Below are positions 12,721 to 26,898 of a stretch of DNA of 64,000 nucleotides, one piece after another (position 1 is the first letter of the stretch; each line of letters opens with the position of its first letter). The stretch lies in contig VZRZ01008701.1 in NCBI GenBank assembly GCA_013398175.1, positions 529,557-593,556 on the forward strand, written 5' to 3'. The stretch is from Climacteris rufus. Taxonomy: Eukaryota > Chordata > Aves > Passeriformes > Climacteridae. Below the pieces are notes generated by a model that was given only the letters and a program-made list of their open reading frames with translations, was not told the origin of the DNA and did not search any database. Made by a program: the position numbers and the translations under genes.

Positions 12721-15700
12721 AAAAAAAATTTTAAAAGACCAAACCAAACCTTCAGAAACCATTTGGTCCCTTCCAAAGCTGGACATTGTGACAACATGAT
12801 ATCAATAAAATATCTTAGCTGTACAAAGACACTTCACTAAACAATTTAAATCTTCTTTGTAAAAGCAGAAAAAATACATCATTTTTGAGATGTCTGTCGA
12901 ATATCATACAGGTTTTTTGTAACAAAAGCTGTAGATCTGCAGGAATTCTGTGGCAAATGCACATATTTATTTCATAGAGCTGCATGCACAAACTTTAGTT
13001 AGCATTCGTGAGGATTAATGTCAAAGAGCCTAATAACCACCCCATCTCTCAGTGTCACACTATTCCTAAAAACTGCTCAGGACAGTTCTGTGGTCTTCTT
13101 TCAATGCACATACAGGCTTGAATTGCATATGGAATGCCCCTTTTTCTAGTATATTCTCTCCCATGGCCACCAGTGTTGCTTGGTTGTTTAATTCTAATAA
13201 AAATAGAAAATGTCTTCTTCTGTAAAAGTGTTAACCACCTGCTGGTCAGGTTTATTCTTTACTGATTGCATTTTCTGATCTTTGCTGTGGATGTTAACCA
13301 CAATCCAGTGAAAAACAGAGCAATGAGAATCAACAGATTCCAATAGTCTTGATTCTGGAACTGTCTGTTGTACAGACAAAAAAACGATCCAGCCCCACGC
13401 CAGCATAATATGTGAGAATATATTTAAGAACAATGACTCCTAATAAAGATGCACTTTATTGTCTTGTTACGTTGAAGCCTTGCCTTTCCTCTGTATTTCA
13501 ATTTCTCCATCTGCAAAATGCACTAAGAACCATTCCAGAAAAAGGTATTGTAAATACAGAGTAATATTCTTGTCACTTTGCCTGAGAACTTTGTTCAGGT
13601 GGTGCCAAACTATCCTGTAACGTGGCAAAGGTTAAATTTCGTGGTTTGCATTTAAAATTATTAGTCCACAGGCTTCAGAGGCTTGCAGAACACTGTAGAT
13701 GGACCACATTAGCATCAACTCTTTGTGTATTTCAAAAATTTGAGCAGCATACACCTTTCTTCATTTTTAAATAAGAAGTAGAAACATATGTCTGTAAAAT
13801 GCATTCAGGGCTTAGCATTTTTAATAGAAAGCACTATAAAAATTGTGTACTTTTTTACTTTATATGTCAGTGTTGTTTCAGGAATGAGACAGTTATTAAG
13901 ATAAAGCCTTTTATCTTCAGATTCAAAAAGGAATGTAACGTAAAGACACCTCTGTCAAAACACTCATAGTGACTACATTCATGAGTAAATTCAGCCATAC
14001 AAAAGCTAAGTGATTATTAGTCCCTGGTTAAACAAGGAGCTCGTGGAAGAAATGGGAACAAGCCAATACTAAGCATTTACATAGGCCTTTTCACACAAGA
14101 ATTTAAAACATTTTAAAAAGAAAACAACAACAAAAAAAGCAGCACTTGATTCCTGAAACTCAGTCTTCTGTCATATCTACTAATCTTCTCCAGAAAACAT
14201 TGGTTCTAACATTTACTTTGCCACACATATTTTCACCCTACCTCTGTATCTGGTGTACTGAGTAAACTGCAGTTTTATACCAATATGCACGCTTTTGAAA
14301 TTAGATAAATATTTGAACTTCACTGTGGAGGAGGATTCTATAAAACCCAAGTACACCCCATCCTGTAAAAACAATCTTTTGAGATCAATAATAAAAATCA
14401 TGACAATTATCACATTTTCAAGTTAATGCCAAAATAAAGAGCTGCTAAAAGGCAGTCTTTATCAGCCTAACAACTATGTTATATTTTAAACAGACCACAG
14501 CCAAAGAATAGGTTAGATTTTCAGAGGTTTATCTGAAAATTTCCCCCTAAAAGATTATTTTAGATTTTAAGTACTTTTGGAGGGAGGTTGTCTTTTTATT
14601 CCATGCTTTTATAGCACCATATTCTACCTGTCAACATCATAGGAATAATAAAATTTAAAAAAAAAACTGGCAATATTTTCATTAATATTGTGCTCATTGA
14701 TTGGTGAAAACATCTAGCTTGGTCTCAGAAATCTTACCGTTTTAATCAGAGGCACAACATCTTTAAAAAACCAAACCAAAACATGCTGCCTCAAGGCATT
14801 TCTGAGAGCAAGACTAGGGGATCCACGTGTCTGTAGGTGTAAAACCTGCATCCCCATTTTGCAGACCTCTTTTGAAAGCCCCACTGGGCTATTTTTGAAA
14901 GCATGAAGATAGTAACAGAGAGTTCTCTTTCCCTTCAGCTGCAAAAGTATACACAGGGGATAATTAAATTGCAATTAACTTCTAACCACCTTGTCTCTCA
15001 ACAAAGTGATTCCCTCCTGTGGGAAAGGAGAAAGTAAATGGGATTTGGAGGTGTGGTGTACTTCTCTACCAGCTTTCCCAGAGCTGATGAATGCCTACTC
15101 CAGCTGGAAAAATATAAACAACTCCAGTGAATCACAGGAGTCTGGACATCTTGCTTGGTTACCTGATGCCAGATATCTGATAATGCAGACACTCACTAAT
15201 CCCCCACGTACCTGGCATTTTTGGAGTAAGACAGAGTATGAATTGTTGGTTAGTAAGGACAGGGACTTTAATTAACCTTACTTTGTAGGGATTTACAGTT
15301 TTAGGCTATGCAAGTGGTGGCATTTCAATTTTCTGCATTAGCTCTCTTCACATTTTCATGCATATAAACTGTAAGAAAAGCCTTGGGTGGCTTCCTTTTT
15401 CAGAGGAAGGACAAGAAAAGTTCCTTAGAGGCAAACTCAGTTAAGGAAAATAGACATAATAAAATAAAGAAAAAAAATCAGGTTAACCATGAAGAATTCT
15501 ACAGTATGCAACCATCCCAAAGGCATGGGAGTAACCAGGCATTTTCCAAATGTGACCATTGCCAATGTAGTCAGAAACTATCAGAATCAAGAGTCCACTG
15601 ATAAGAGTTAAAGATTATTCATTTATTCATGCTCAGTGCATCAAGAACCAGGTATCCCCTATGAAGCACATGCTGTATATTTAATTTACAAGTGCTGGCC

Positions 15701-18700
15701 TGAGCATCACAGTACAACCAGGCAAGGTAAGATACATTAGACAAAGTTTACTCACTGAAAAACAATGGAAAGTCAAAAATGACACTTGTTATCACAGCAA
15801 ATAAAAGGGAAATTATTTAAGACTTTTTCTTGTACACTTCTTTTTTGCTAAAGGAGTTTGTCAGGACATAGGAGGGGTATTTGAAAGTGCAGTGAACAAG
15901 GACTATAAAAATGGATGGCAAAGAAAATAAACTTTGTACATATCAGGGTCTGCAGTCAGACGTTCACTGTGAACCTGGGTGTGCAAGCCCAGAACAGCCA
16001 CAAAGATACTGGGACTTTTCAGCTCCTGATTTTGTCTCTAAAGGAATGGTTTGTTGAAGGTGTTGTCTGCAGGAGAACATTTTAGTTACTTGTGCTCACT
16101 GTAACTATCTACTGGTGCCAGAAGAGAACTCCACTTTCACATGTTTATTGAAGAACATTATGCCAAGGCATCCAGAATAAGGTATGGAATCCTTTTACAA
16201 GTGATTAAACATCGATTCATGGTAGGTCTTGTTCAATTGCAGGATGAATAGAGAAGGTATTGCAGAAGAGATAAATTATTCATGTGATTTCCTGGTTTTA
16301 TTATAAAAATGCAGAAAAGGACTTGTAGAATCTAGCCATGCACAATTTTATTGCATCATCTCATTGTCTTTATTCATGTGAGGAGCTAATCCAATTTTGA
16401 TGCAACTCTAAATCTGTCACAGTAAAAAATTCAAACTATTGTTTTGGATGCCATTTGTACCCTTTCTACTCTATTTCACAGCTCAATTTCTCCAACCAGC
16501 CTTCACCTCTCATGATGCACCAACATGGTTTCTTCTTACCTCACCCTTGACAATTCATGGCTTAGGGAAGACAAAGAATAACTGAAGAGTTTGTCTTATT
16601 GAGGTAACTGGGAGGAAGAAGTGCAAAGATTACAATCACTAAAGCCTGCATAAGCATCTATTTACTTTTTAAAATCACATTTCCTTGTATCAGAGGAGAG
16701 AATTTTTATAGGTTACAATAGTGACAAGATGTATTTGATAAAATGCAAAAGTGAAGTGCAAAGAGCTATAACCCAAAAGTCATTTCTTTATCAAATGTGT
16801 ACAGGATAACAGCTGTCCGCAGATAGCATTAGTACCCAGCTATACCAAACCATCTGATTAAGCCAGGTCATGTCACTCAAAGTTTAGGGTCAAATAATAT
16901 TGTAAAGTATCAGAGGTGATGAAGAGAGGGACACAGATTGAAATACATGAATGGTAGGATGTCAGGTGCAAGATGAAAAAAGGCATATTATGTATTTTCA
17001 TATTAGGAATATGAAAATACACCACTGGCCTGATTCTCATTTGTATTATGGAGTCTTTATTCCTCTCTTTTTGTTCAAAGTGGCTTTGAATGAGAGAAAA
17101 TTTAAAATCCATAATGCCACTGGACTTAGTGCCATGACTTCATCTGCTTCAGTGCTGACAAGAATTTAAATGTTATTCTTCAATAAAATTAAAATATTTG
17201 ATATCAGAAGTGGTTAAATACAGGGAGGGAGAGAAAAGGGAGTATTCATATTCCAAAAACTATTCAGACTAACTAGATTTCTAATTTCTTTATTCTTCAT
17301 TCATGCATATTCACCTGAACTCATTTTCAGTCGCATGAATGGACAATATTTCAAAGACTCATACTTGATGTGAAAACCCTGGGATGTGCATCCACTGTTC
17401 AATGTAGTCTATTCAGAGAGCAAAACTATTATCCCATCTACCAGGTAACCAGTCCCAAAGTAGCAATATATGCTATCAATATAATCAACTTCTGGTTGGA
17501 CAAGTTCAGTTAAGGTTTTAGTTTGAGCTGCCTGAAATTGCAGTGGTTTAAAATTTCTCACAGAGAATTGCATTGGTTCTGTCACAGCAATGGGTGTGTT
17601 TCAAAGTACCTTTTAAAAAACTAAACCCAAGTGAAAGAATAGTCATGTCAATTAATTGAAAATACCAGGTGCAAACAGGCAAGTAATACAATATACAGTT
17701 CTGTACTCCTATGTTGCAGTGGTTAATCTGAATAGTAGATGTGCTAATAAACAAGTCAGTGAGCAGAAATTCCCCACACATATTACCCTAACCAAACCTC
17801 TCCGATAAAGGAGGGAAATGGAAAATTGTTTTCATCCCAACTTCCTCATATGGATCTCACTGTCAACAGAGTATCAACTGCTAATGAAAGGTTCCTTCAG
17901 ACTGCCTTGTACTGTAGTCTGAATCAAAGTATCATGACTGCTTTCACCTGTTTCTGCCAGTATAATCATCTGAAGGTTGATCAAACATATCTGAGCCCGT
18001 ACAAGAGCAATAACTGATGGAGATGGATGCTGTCAGGTAGGAAGATGTCTTCACGCGCTGTTTGTTCAGCACTTGTCACCTCTGGATCACAGAACCTCTG
18101 TGTGCACCTTTCTTTTTTATTATGACAACACTGCAGTCCAGCACCTTTCATTCCTGAAAGCTTGATGAAAATACGTGATGATTTTTTGAAATATGAGAAG
18201 AAGCTGCTTATCTTTGGAAAGATGTTTTCTTTGATGCTGGTGTAAAAATGCATGGAATGCATCTAAACTCAATTAAGGAATATTTGTAGTATCACTTAAC
18301 CTCTTGCAAATGCTTCCTGGCCAATTGTAAAGAGAGTCTGACAGTTCTTCTTTGAACAGAAGAAAAAAAAGGATCAGGGAGATACATATTAAAACTTACT
18401 TCTTGTGGGAATATTGTCTGGGAAATTTCTTCCCAGAAGACAAAAATTTTAGGGCTGCCATCAAAATGTAACATTATGTCACATTATGTCATTGCTTAAG
18501 GGTTGGATATAGAATACATTCACAACCCAAGAAAAATCCATCTAAATTTGCTGCACAGGTTGCAAAGAAAACAAAAAACTTTTTTGTATTTCATTCCAGA
18601 CTGTAACTACCAAGAAACACTGTACCTTAGCTCTTCTACTGCATAGATTTTTCCCATTTCTTAATGACAATATGAAAAAGCATTTTCCCACTCATGGAGT

Positions 18701-21700
18701 CTTAGATTTGGATACTCAAGCGTAATTTTTATGATATTCAGAGGCGGTTTCCAATTCATTTGCTTCATTTAAGCATTTTGTTACAGCAGATAGACAGGAA
18801 CATAGTGGCAAAGATCTGATAACAGACTGTGTTAGTAGGACATACCTCTAAGATCCCCAGTTCTGAAGGAATACAGAGTTTGTTCTCTAAGGTGGCCATT
18901 CCAATCTGCAGTAAGTCACAAGATGCTGACAAGTGCTGTTACTATCTTACTATTTGAGTATTTTACATTTCTAAAGTTATTAATAAAACACCAGCTTCTT
19001 TACCTTTGACTACCCTCATCAGTGTCTCTAGGAAACACATCGGTGGTCATACTTCAACTCCTCATATCTCATGGTCCAGATTCTTACAGCCCAAATTCCA
19101 TCTGAAACTGAACTGCTGCCTGTGGCCTTGGGTTTTCAAAGATTCTCAAGCAACAGAAAGCACAAATAAGTGGAGATTAGGCTGTGTGAATCATGGATCT
19201 CCTTGTCCAGATCCGTGCTCCAGGGCTGCTGGCTTTAACATAAAGCCTTGGAGGAAGAAGGAAGGGATAGTGCAGAGCAACACACGGCACTCTCCTCCCC
19301 GACTCATTCAGCTGAGACTGACATCTCCAGGAAAGCAACTCCCAATGGTTCTACAAGAACTAAATAAAAAGTAACAGAAGCTGAACTGGTTTGAGGGTTT
19401 AGACACAGTAGGACAAGGAAAAGTGAGCATCAAAACACTCCATACTTTTGAGCTTCAGATCTCAGCTGTGTTCTTTCACTTACATAGATGATATAACTGT
19501 GGCATCAACAGGCTCTTTAAAGAATGATAGAGGGCAACTGCAGGCAGAAAAACAGAAAATAAGACAACTCTTTGACTACTCCAAAAATGCTTCCAAGGAA
19601 GGGTGTGTATTTATTCTGCCAGCTCTAGGGTAAGGCTGAAGGTGACAGATGAGGAATTAAGTGACCACCTGACAACATCAGCATTATGAAATATGACACA
19701 ATGACATGATGCTCACAATGAATGTTCACAATGACAAGATGTCAGCTTTCCTTGATTACCATTCAAGAATGATAATGGAATTCTAGTGTACTGTGGACAG
19801 CCTTCTCCACCACGCTTCTGCATCTTAGAGAAATGTGGTCAGTAATTAAATGAGTGGAGTTTATGCTGGCAAACTTTTGCTCAAACTGACGTGCATTGCC
19901 ACAGTATCAACACCACAGTCACTGCCATGCACAAAGCCAACCACAACCTGTCCTGAATGAAGCTGGCTCAGATACTCATGCCAAATACCCAAGTATGTGC
20001 CAGACTTCCTGGAAGAGATTTACAGCCCTTACTCCCAGGACAGTATCATTAGTGCTGGCCATTACCTACTTTTTGCACAAAGGGTACAAGCTGTTGACCA
20101 AAGGCTATTGTATCATGAGACAAATGACTTCCTGGAATTCCCTGGATAAAGACTCTGCGAGATAATGCAATACATAATGACCTCAGGTGGCCTTTACACT
20201 AAGTCTAAGCTTCTGTAAGCAGGAGAAACTGGAATTTCCTACACTGTTTACTGAATGGGGCCATATTGTAGGAGTTCCCTATAAGTCTGCCTTTAGCATC
20301 AAAGAAACAGCAGAGCAGTAGGAGTTGGAATTTTAAGTCCTGGTTCTTATAAGGCTTTATTGCAAAGTAAGGAACCATCACACTAGCACATGTCTCCTAA
20401 TTTCTCCTCATAGAAGTTGTCAAGGTAACTGGTGAACACAACAAACCATATAAAGAAACAACTTAGAAATGTCTTTTCAATCTTTTTTTCAAAATATTTT
20501 TTGAAATTGTTTCATTTTATTTGCAGTGTTTCTTCATAAAGATTTATCAGAAGGTGAACACCCAGTTTTGCACTTTTCCAGTTCACACTGTAAGTGCTCT
20601 TCCCTCTGAACATCCAAGACTTTTGATTTTGTTGTATTATTTAAATGGCTCAGACTGGGAAGGTCTGCACCCCTGCAGGTTTTGGATCATCATGAACAAA
20701 ATATTCTGGGTCTCTCTGGTGTTTAAGCCAAAATCCAAACGCATTAATACCTAATAAATACTTCACAGGTATATTTTAGATATTGCATACTGTCCTGGCA
20801 AAAGGATATTATGTTGTATTTATAATGTAATGAAGGAACAAGGACTCCTTCCACATGGAGCTCTAAGTTCTAGTTATAAATCACATCTATGTGGGAGATC
20901 AATAGACCTCTCTGCTTTCTCTTTTCTAATTTCATTCTTCCAGTTCCTTGTCTCATGTAAGTTTTTCTTCCTGTAGTGGCTCTTTTCTCCATCCTTCTTG
21001 GAAAGAATGCTCAAGTGCTTTTAACACAAGAATATAACATAAAAATAATGAAAATCCTTGAAAATAGGGGATCTTATTTGCGCCTACAAATAAGATGGTA
21101 GTCTGAAGAAGAAGCAAAATCAGTGGCATGCAATCAGAAGTATTTCAGACACAGAATGGGAAGAGCAGTGTGGATTTGAAAAACAACTATATTAAACAGA
21201 CTTGTATATAATTTGCCCAAGATTTAAGGTCTTTTAATAGCCTAATCTGAAAGTTAAACATCCCCAGAACTAGGAAGAGCTGTTGATTGGACTGGGGGGG
21301 ATATAAAAGAAAGAAGGCCCTTGCGAATGGAAAAGTGTGGAGCAAAGGGAGTGATTGGCAGGTCACCACAAGGATCAGTGCAAGGACAGGAGATAAAATT
21401 GGATATAACATAAAATAAGAGCATGCAGCATGGCAGAAGAGCTTAGCAAGAATTATAAGAAAGAAAAGGATGGAACAGTATTGAGGTTTGTACAAATAAT
21501 TTTGCAAGTGACCTGAACAAAGTAGGAAAACATGTGGGAAAATTGTTAGCTTCCTTATTGCAACCTGTGTAAATGTAGGTTAAAGAGACTTTTACAACTG
21601 CAAAAACTAGTAATAAAAAAACTTTCTATGCTACAGAACTTTCCAAGAAAGCTCCTCCTGATGAACAAGTACAGTTGCATCTCTTTAGCCTCTCCTGATT

Positions 21701-22112
21701 GCTTAGGTCTCAGTGCTCAACAACTCTCAAAGAGACTTCTAGCAGTAGTAAAAACACATACGCATCCTAATATTTACATGCAGTGAAGAGTCTCCATCTT
21801 TATCTAATGGCATAAGAAAAATTATATATAAAGTTGTCTTGGTAGACAAAAGCAAATTACAAGATAATATTGCCTTCACTGGTGCAGTGAAGCACTTCAT
21901 TTGTAAAAAATACATGGGCCTTATCAACAAAACAGTATCACATATCTGAAAATATATTGCTATAGCTAACACTTCCTTTTAGGACTGAAAAGTTATTTAA
22001 GAAGCTGGTGTTTCATCCAGAGACTTTGGAAACAGAAAAACATGCACAAATTTTAATACTAAAATTATTTTGGATTATTACAAGTTTCATTCGGGTCATA
22101 TCTAAAGATATA
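12721..22112. other. Non-coding intergenic sequence
   Basis: No gene or recognised repeat family was seen apart from the hairpin at 16992-17020. Open frames in this stretch are below about 125 codons and look random. One of them, near 19480, contains the string TYIDD reminiscent of a reverse-transcriptase core, but no neighbouring RT, RNase H or LTR feature supports it. Confidence 0.55.
16992..17020. repeat. Perfect 13-bp inverted repeat with 3-nt loop
   Basis: GTATTTTCATATT (16992-17004) and AATATGAAAATAC (17008-17020) are exact reverse complements around the loop AGG. The very short loop makes a replication hairpin or template-switch origin plausible. Confidence 0.85.
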
Positions 22113-23105
22113 TGTGGTTGGTTGACCCTGGCTGGATGCCAGAGGCTCACCAAAGCCTCTCTGTTATTTGCCTCCTCAGAAGGACAGGGGAGAGAAAATA
22201 TATCAAAAGGCTCGTGGGTGGAGACAAGGACAGTGAGAGATCACTATTGTCACAGGCAAAACAGACTCAGCTTGAGGAAATTTCTTTAATTTATTACCAA
22301 CCAAATCAGAATAGAATAATGAGAAATAGAAAGTACATTTTAAAACACCTTTCCCCCATCTCCCTTCTTCCTGGGCTTAACTCAACTCCCATATTTCTCT
22401 ACCTCCTTCCCTCCAGTGGCACAAGGGAACGGGGGATGTGTGTTACAGTCAATTCATCACAAGTTGTGTCTTCTGCTCCTTCCTCCTCACACTCTTCCCC
22501 TGCTCCAGTGTGGGGTCCTTCCCACATCAGACAGTCCTCCACAAACTTCTCCAACACGAGTCCTTCCCACAGGGTCACAAGTTCTGCCAACAAACCTGCT
22601 CCAGCATGGGCTTATCTCCATGGGGCCACAGGTCCTGCCAGGAGCCTGCTCCAGCAGGGGCTTCCCACAGGGGCACAGCTTTCTTCAGGCATCCTCCTGC
22701 TCCAGTGTGGGGCTGCCCAGGGGCTGCAGGTGGATCTCTGCTCATCCATGGACCTCCCTGGCCTGTGGAGGCACAGCGGCCTCGCCATGGGCTGCACCGC
22801 GGGCTGCAGAGGAATCTCAGCTCCAATGCCTGGAGCACCTCCTTCCACTCCTTCTGCACTGACCTTGGGGTCTGCAGAGCTGCTGCTCTCACTTATTCTC
22901 ACTCCTCTCTCTAGCTGCAATCGCACTTTTTTTCCCTTTCTTACACATTTTATCCCACAGGCATCCCCACTGTTGCTGATGGGCTCAGCCTTGGCCAGTG
23001 GTGGATCTGTCTTGGAGCTCCCTTGCATTGGCTTCATCAGACACAGGGGAAGCTTCCAGCAGTTTCTCACAGAAGCCACTCCTGTAGGCCCCACACAAAC
23101 CCAAC
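22113..23105 (+). mobile_element. Long LTR of an avian endogenous retrovirus (solo or remnant)
   Basis: The block begins TGTGGTTGGTTGACCCTGG. It continues with the text I recognise from a common avian (notably songbird) LTR: a GCTCGTGGGTGGAGA motif, an AATTTCTTTAATTTATTACC segment, and then a GC-rich middle built from repeated CTGCTCCAG-type units. It ends with GGCTTCATCAGACA and a CCCAACA-like 3' end near 23105. Length is about 1 kb. No second LTR and no gag, pol or env are visible within the window, so it is most simply a solo LTR. No target-site duplication could be matched confidently, so the exact right edge and the orientation assignment are tentative. It is far more GC-rich than its surroundings. 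I do not assign a family name. Confidence 0.8.
22498..22740 (+). repeat. Imperfect tandem units inside the LTR
   Basis: CTGCTCCAG followed by a GGGG-containing tail recurs at roughly 48-bp spacing (near 22500, 22600, 22648 and 22695), interleaved with TTCCCACA(G)GGG segments. This is the minisatellite-like core of the LTR. It explains the long open frame of 335 codons across the LTR, which is not a gene. Confidence 0.7.
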
Positions 23106-26100
23106 AAAACACTGAATAAACTGTCACTGAAAGCTGAAAGCTCCCAGCAAAGACCATGCAAGTCATCCTCCTCAAACACTGACCTCCCTAACTCGCTCTC
23201 ACTGCAGGTAACCTGCTGGGATGCCACAGGCTCCAACCTGCAGGGGAATCTTACTTACATCCAGATGCTTAAGTATCCATTAAATGGACAAGCTGGCTCA
23301 CAGGCTGGAAGTTAAGCACATGTTCAAGCATTGTTTCAGTCCTGAGTGACAGTGCACTCACTCGACATGAACTGTCAGGTTTAAGCAAACTAAAAGCACG
23401 TGTCAGGCCCTAAGAAAAGCAGAGTTTCAGCATAACCAAATGTGACCACACACTCTTCCATAGCTGAGGTAAGGATACAAACATGATTTGAAACACTGTT
23501 TTTTACTCAAATGATGATGAGCTTCGTCACTGAGTGCATTTTACCAGTCTCTTCAAAACAAATTATCTAATGGGGCAAAACAGATTTGCTAGGAAATCTT
23601 CTAAGGTTAAATTCTTTCACTTACTTTCTCTGAATCTGTTTTGTTCTAGTACAAATCACCACTTTAAATCCTCTATGAGTGACTGAATTTAAGCAAATAA
23701 ATAGGAAGCTAACTATTTTCCTCTAGCACTAGGTTTAAGAAGAGTATTATATCACTTTTCTTAAATAGCCACCTAAATACAAAATTTTTTCATTTCTTTA
23801 CTTAAGACACTTCACAATAAAAATATCCTTAACAATAACATTCTTATTCCTTTGCAGTTAGAAAGTAAGACCACCTTCTAGAGATCAGTAAGGATGGCAT
23901 TAATTTGACCTCCAAGAAAATTCTACTATGCAAAGTGCTAAGAACACAACTGTGAAAATCAGCAATAAGCAAAATTTACAATTAAACACGTTTGGGAGTG
24001 AAGCATACTCATTAATTACAGTGTCAAAAAAAATAGCTTCAATTTAGAAATCCAACATTTGTTTATATTATTGCAAGCATTTTCAGGGAACTCATCATCA
24101 CACACCTGTTCTAGCAGTAGCCTCAAACAATAAAGACATCACCTTTGGATTTCAAAGTGCAATTTAAAACAAAAAACCACAAACATAAAAGTGCTTTTTA
24201 TCATGCCAGAGGAAACAGCATTTGCATGTGCAAGGACTGGAGTAAGTCAAAATAGATATTTCTAAGGTGGTTAGGAGGCACTACAAAAGTAATGAACAAA
24301 ACATCCACACCACCAAAAGATGATGGTTTACAGTAGAGAAGGCACAATCTACAGAGGACAGAGCTTTTAAAATAGGCTGTCATAGACTTCCCACTAAAAC
24401 ACCATCTTTACAGGTGCTCAGAACTTCCTCAAACTGTAATGATTTGGGCTGAGAGGCTTGAAAATTGCTAAGGTTGAAATTTTTGAGCAATGTTGACTTA
24501 AAAGAAATCTGCTGTTTCTCAGGGCTGAGGGGATGAACACATTGCTTCCCTATTCCCTCCCCCACACACCTTTTTTATTTTAAATAAAAAGTACCTTTTA
24601 CAGCTGCTTGGTGGAGATGCTACTGCTCCCTCCATGACTCAGATCAGGATTTGGAAACATGGCATAGCAGTTGCCATAACATCAATATTCTGTTGTTCTT
24701 GTGAAAATGTCCACAAATTCAGCCAAGTTGTGAGTTTCTGCAAATCTGCCCACACAGACTGCGTGGAAAATTTGACTCTACAGCAGATAATTAGAAGCAA
24801 AGCTGGACCTAATGAAATCTTTTGGGCCAGCTGGAGTGAGTGTCTCATCCTCCTGAATCACAGGTCCATCCCCTGGCAGGGCTTTGTGAGCCTTGCTGCC
24901 TGTGTGCACCCACCAGGACCACTGCTTAGCAATGAAAGCTGTACATTTTCTCCCTCTTATGCATTTTATTGCCTCTGTCTGTTATCCCCCCTCTCCTCAG
25001 TCATTTGAAAGGAATATTGCAAATTATCACAGTGGAATAAGAATCAAGCAGAAAACTTTGTGGATGATTGGACAGAGAGGCTCAATTACAAAGTGCCCAG
25101 GGGAAGCTGGGCCGCATAATGAAGAACAAAAAATGGCAGCAGATTGTCCAGTGCATCCAGGGATTTTGTCCTTGCCAGTGTCTCAAGCAATCAATGTTTC
25201 TAGGTGCAGCCTTACAACCACCTTTCCAACAAATTTGAGGTCTCATTTCCTTCCACAGAATGGCATTATAAATAATAAGACTGGAAAAAAACCCACAACA
25301 CTCAGGAATCCATCCACAACTTCATTTCAGCACCTCAGTAGTTTTTAGCTATTAGATGTTCATCTACATGAAGCCATTTCATTCCATGTTCCAAGAGGCC
25401 AATAGCCTGGGAACCCACCTCAGCTGGAACTGTGCAGGAAATGAGAATGTCATCTTTAAGATCCTCTTTCATTTACAGGAGGAGTTGAAAGATGGGCAGC
25501 TCATGAGGAAAGTTAAAAACATGGCTTAAGATTAAAAAATATAATCCTCGAGTATTGGAGCCTGGTCATCTTTGACCACAGCCTCTATGACGCTGATCAC
25601 CCTGAACTTTGCACTGCTGAACTCTGACTGTCTGGTCCTTACTTTGTGAAAATCCAGATTGTGTGAGATCACAGAGTCTGATTTATGGAAGGCCTGAGAA
25701 CTCAGAACTGCAGAAGTTGGCCACAGATTTTCTTTCACCACAAGAAGTGTAACGTATTCTGAAATGTAAGAGGTTTAAGGCATCTCAAATGGAATTAATA
25801 AAATTGATCACTTTTACCTTGCATTTCACCATTTTTTGTGTCCCCATGTATTAAATAGCAAAAATACATTAAACAGTGATTAATCAAAGGATTAATAAAC
25901 TACCCTCTTATGGTAGCACTGTAGAAAGATACTTGAGGAAGTTGATAATCATGCATTCAATGCTGGACAGAATGGTGTGCAGCAAATAACTCAGTGGCAT
26001 ACACTGAGCAATTCAGATAAAAAGAAACATTTCATAAAGCTCCTATTCAACAATGTCTATTGTATATGTTAAAGGCACAGACATCTCAGAAAAAAAAGTA

Positions 26101-26311
26101 GCTATGCAATCATGTAATTTAATATCCCTGTCAGGATGATAATGAACAATTGAAAAAAATTACCAGAATTAAGATTGCTTGTGTATTTTCTGTTTTCTCT
26201 ACACTTGACTTTACAACCTTAACACTCTTGTTACAAAGCACAGGATATACTGACTTATCAAAAACCCATTTTCCACTTTTGAGTATTTCAATGTCAGAGA
26301 TTTCTAAACAC
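23106..26311. other. Non-coding intergenic sequence
   Basis: No gene or repeat family recognised. The first 130 bases after the LTR (to about 23250) remain GC-richer than background and could be residual element sequence, but nothing in them is diagnostic. The rest is AT-rich unique-looking DNA. Confidence 0.5.
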
Positions 26312-26312
26312 C

Positions 26313-26330
26313 TTTTTTTTTTTTTTTTTT
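26313..26330. repeat. Poly(T) tract (18 T)
   Basis: A pure T homopolymer on the plus strand. No retroposed sequence is recognised next to it, and no target-site duplication is apparent. Confidence 0.9.
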
Positions 26331-26898
26331 GTATTGGAGGCCTACTAATATTTAGAAAAATCAGGAAATTTAAAAAGTCACAGAAGTTTATATTTAAAAC
26401 TATTAGTTTATTATACATTTCCAGTTGTTTGGAGTACTGAACCTGCCTTTCAAAAACTCATGGAAATGCTATCATTTATCACACTGTGGTGTAAGACCAC
26501 GTTCAGTGACCCATTTAGGAGGGTATGGGGGTAGAGGCCAGGAATCTGAAAATATCCACTTTTAAATGCCTCCCTTCTTTAACTTGGATCAATTAAGGAA
26601 ATGGTTTGCCATTAAACTATGGCTCTCCCACACACCATTTAAATACACACTTGACTCCCATTGAAATGGTCAGTTCAACTTAAATTAGATTGAACTGTGC
26701 ATAAACAAAAGGCTACTGGAGAGCACAAAACTCCCATAGCACCCTCTACTGATAAAGACGGAATGGGATTAACATTCAGACAGAGCAATTCCACAGAACA
26801 GGCAAAGTAACAGAGAAAAGTGAAAATGGGTTTTCATTGCAGTTCAGAATTTAAGCTGCTGCTTTATAAAGGGACCCTTTCAAGACATTACACTCAAA

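Noticed and set aside
19448..19633. Short frame containing TYIDD, similar to a reverse-transcriptase active-site motif
   Set aside because: No other RT, RNase H, integrase or LTR features surround it, and the flanking translation does not resemble any pol gene. Best explained by chance.
22112..23119. 335-codon open frame on the plus strand, the longest in the window
   Set aside because: It runs along the GC-rich LTR with its tandem units. Other frames on both strands are open there too, and the translation has no protein-like domain.
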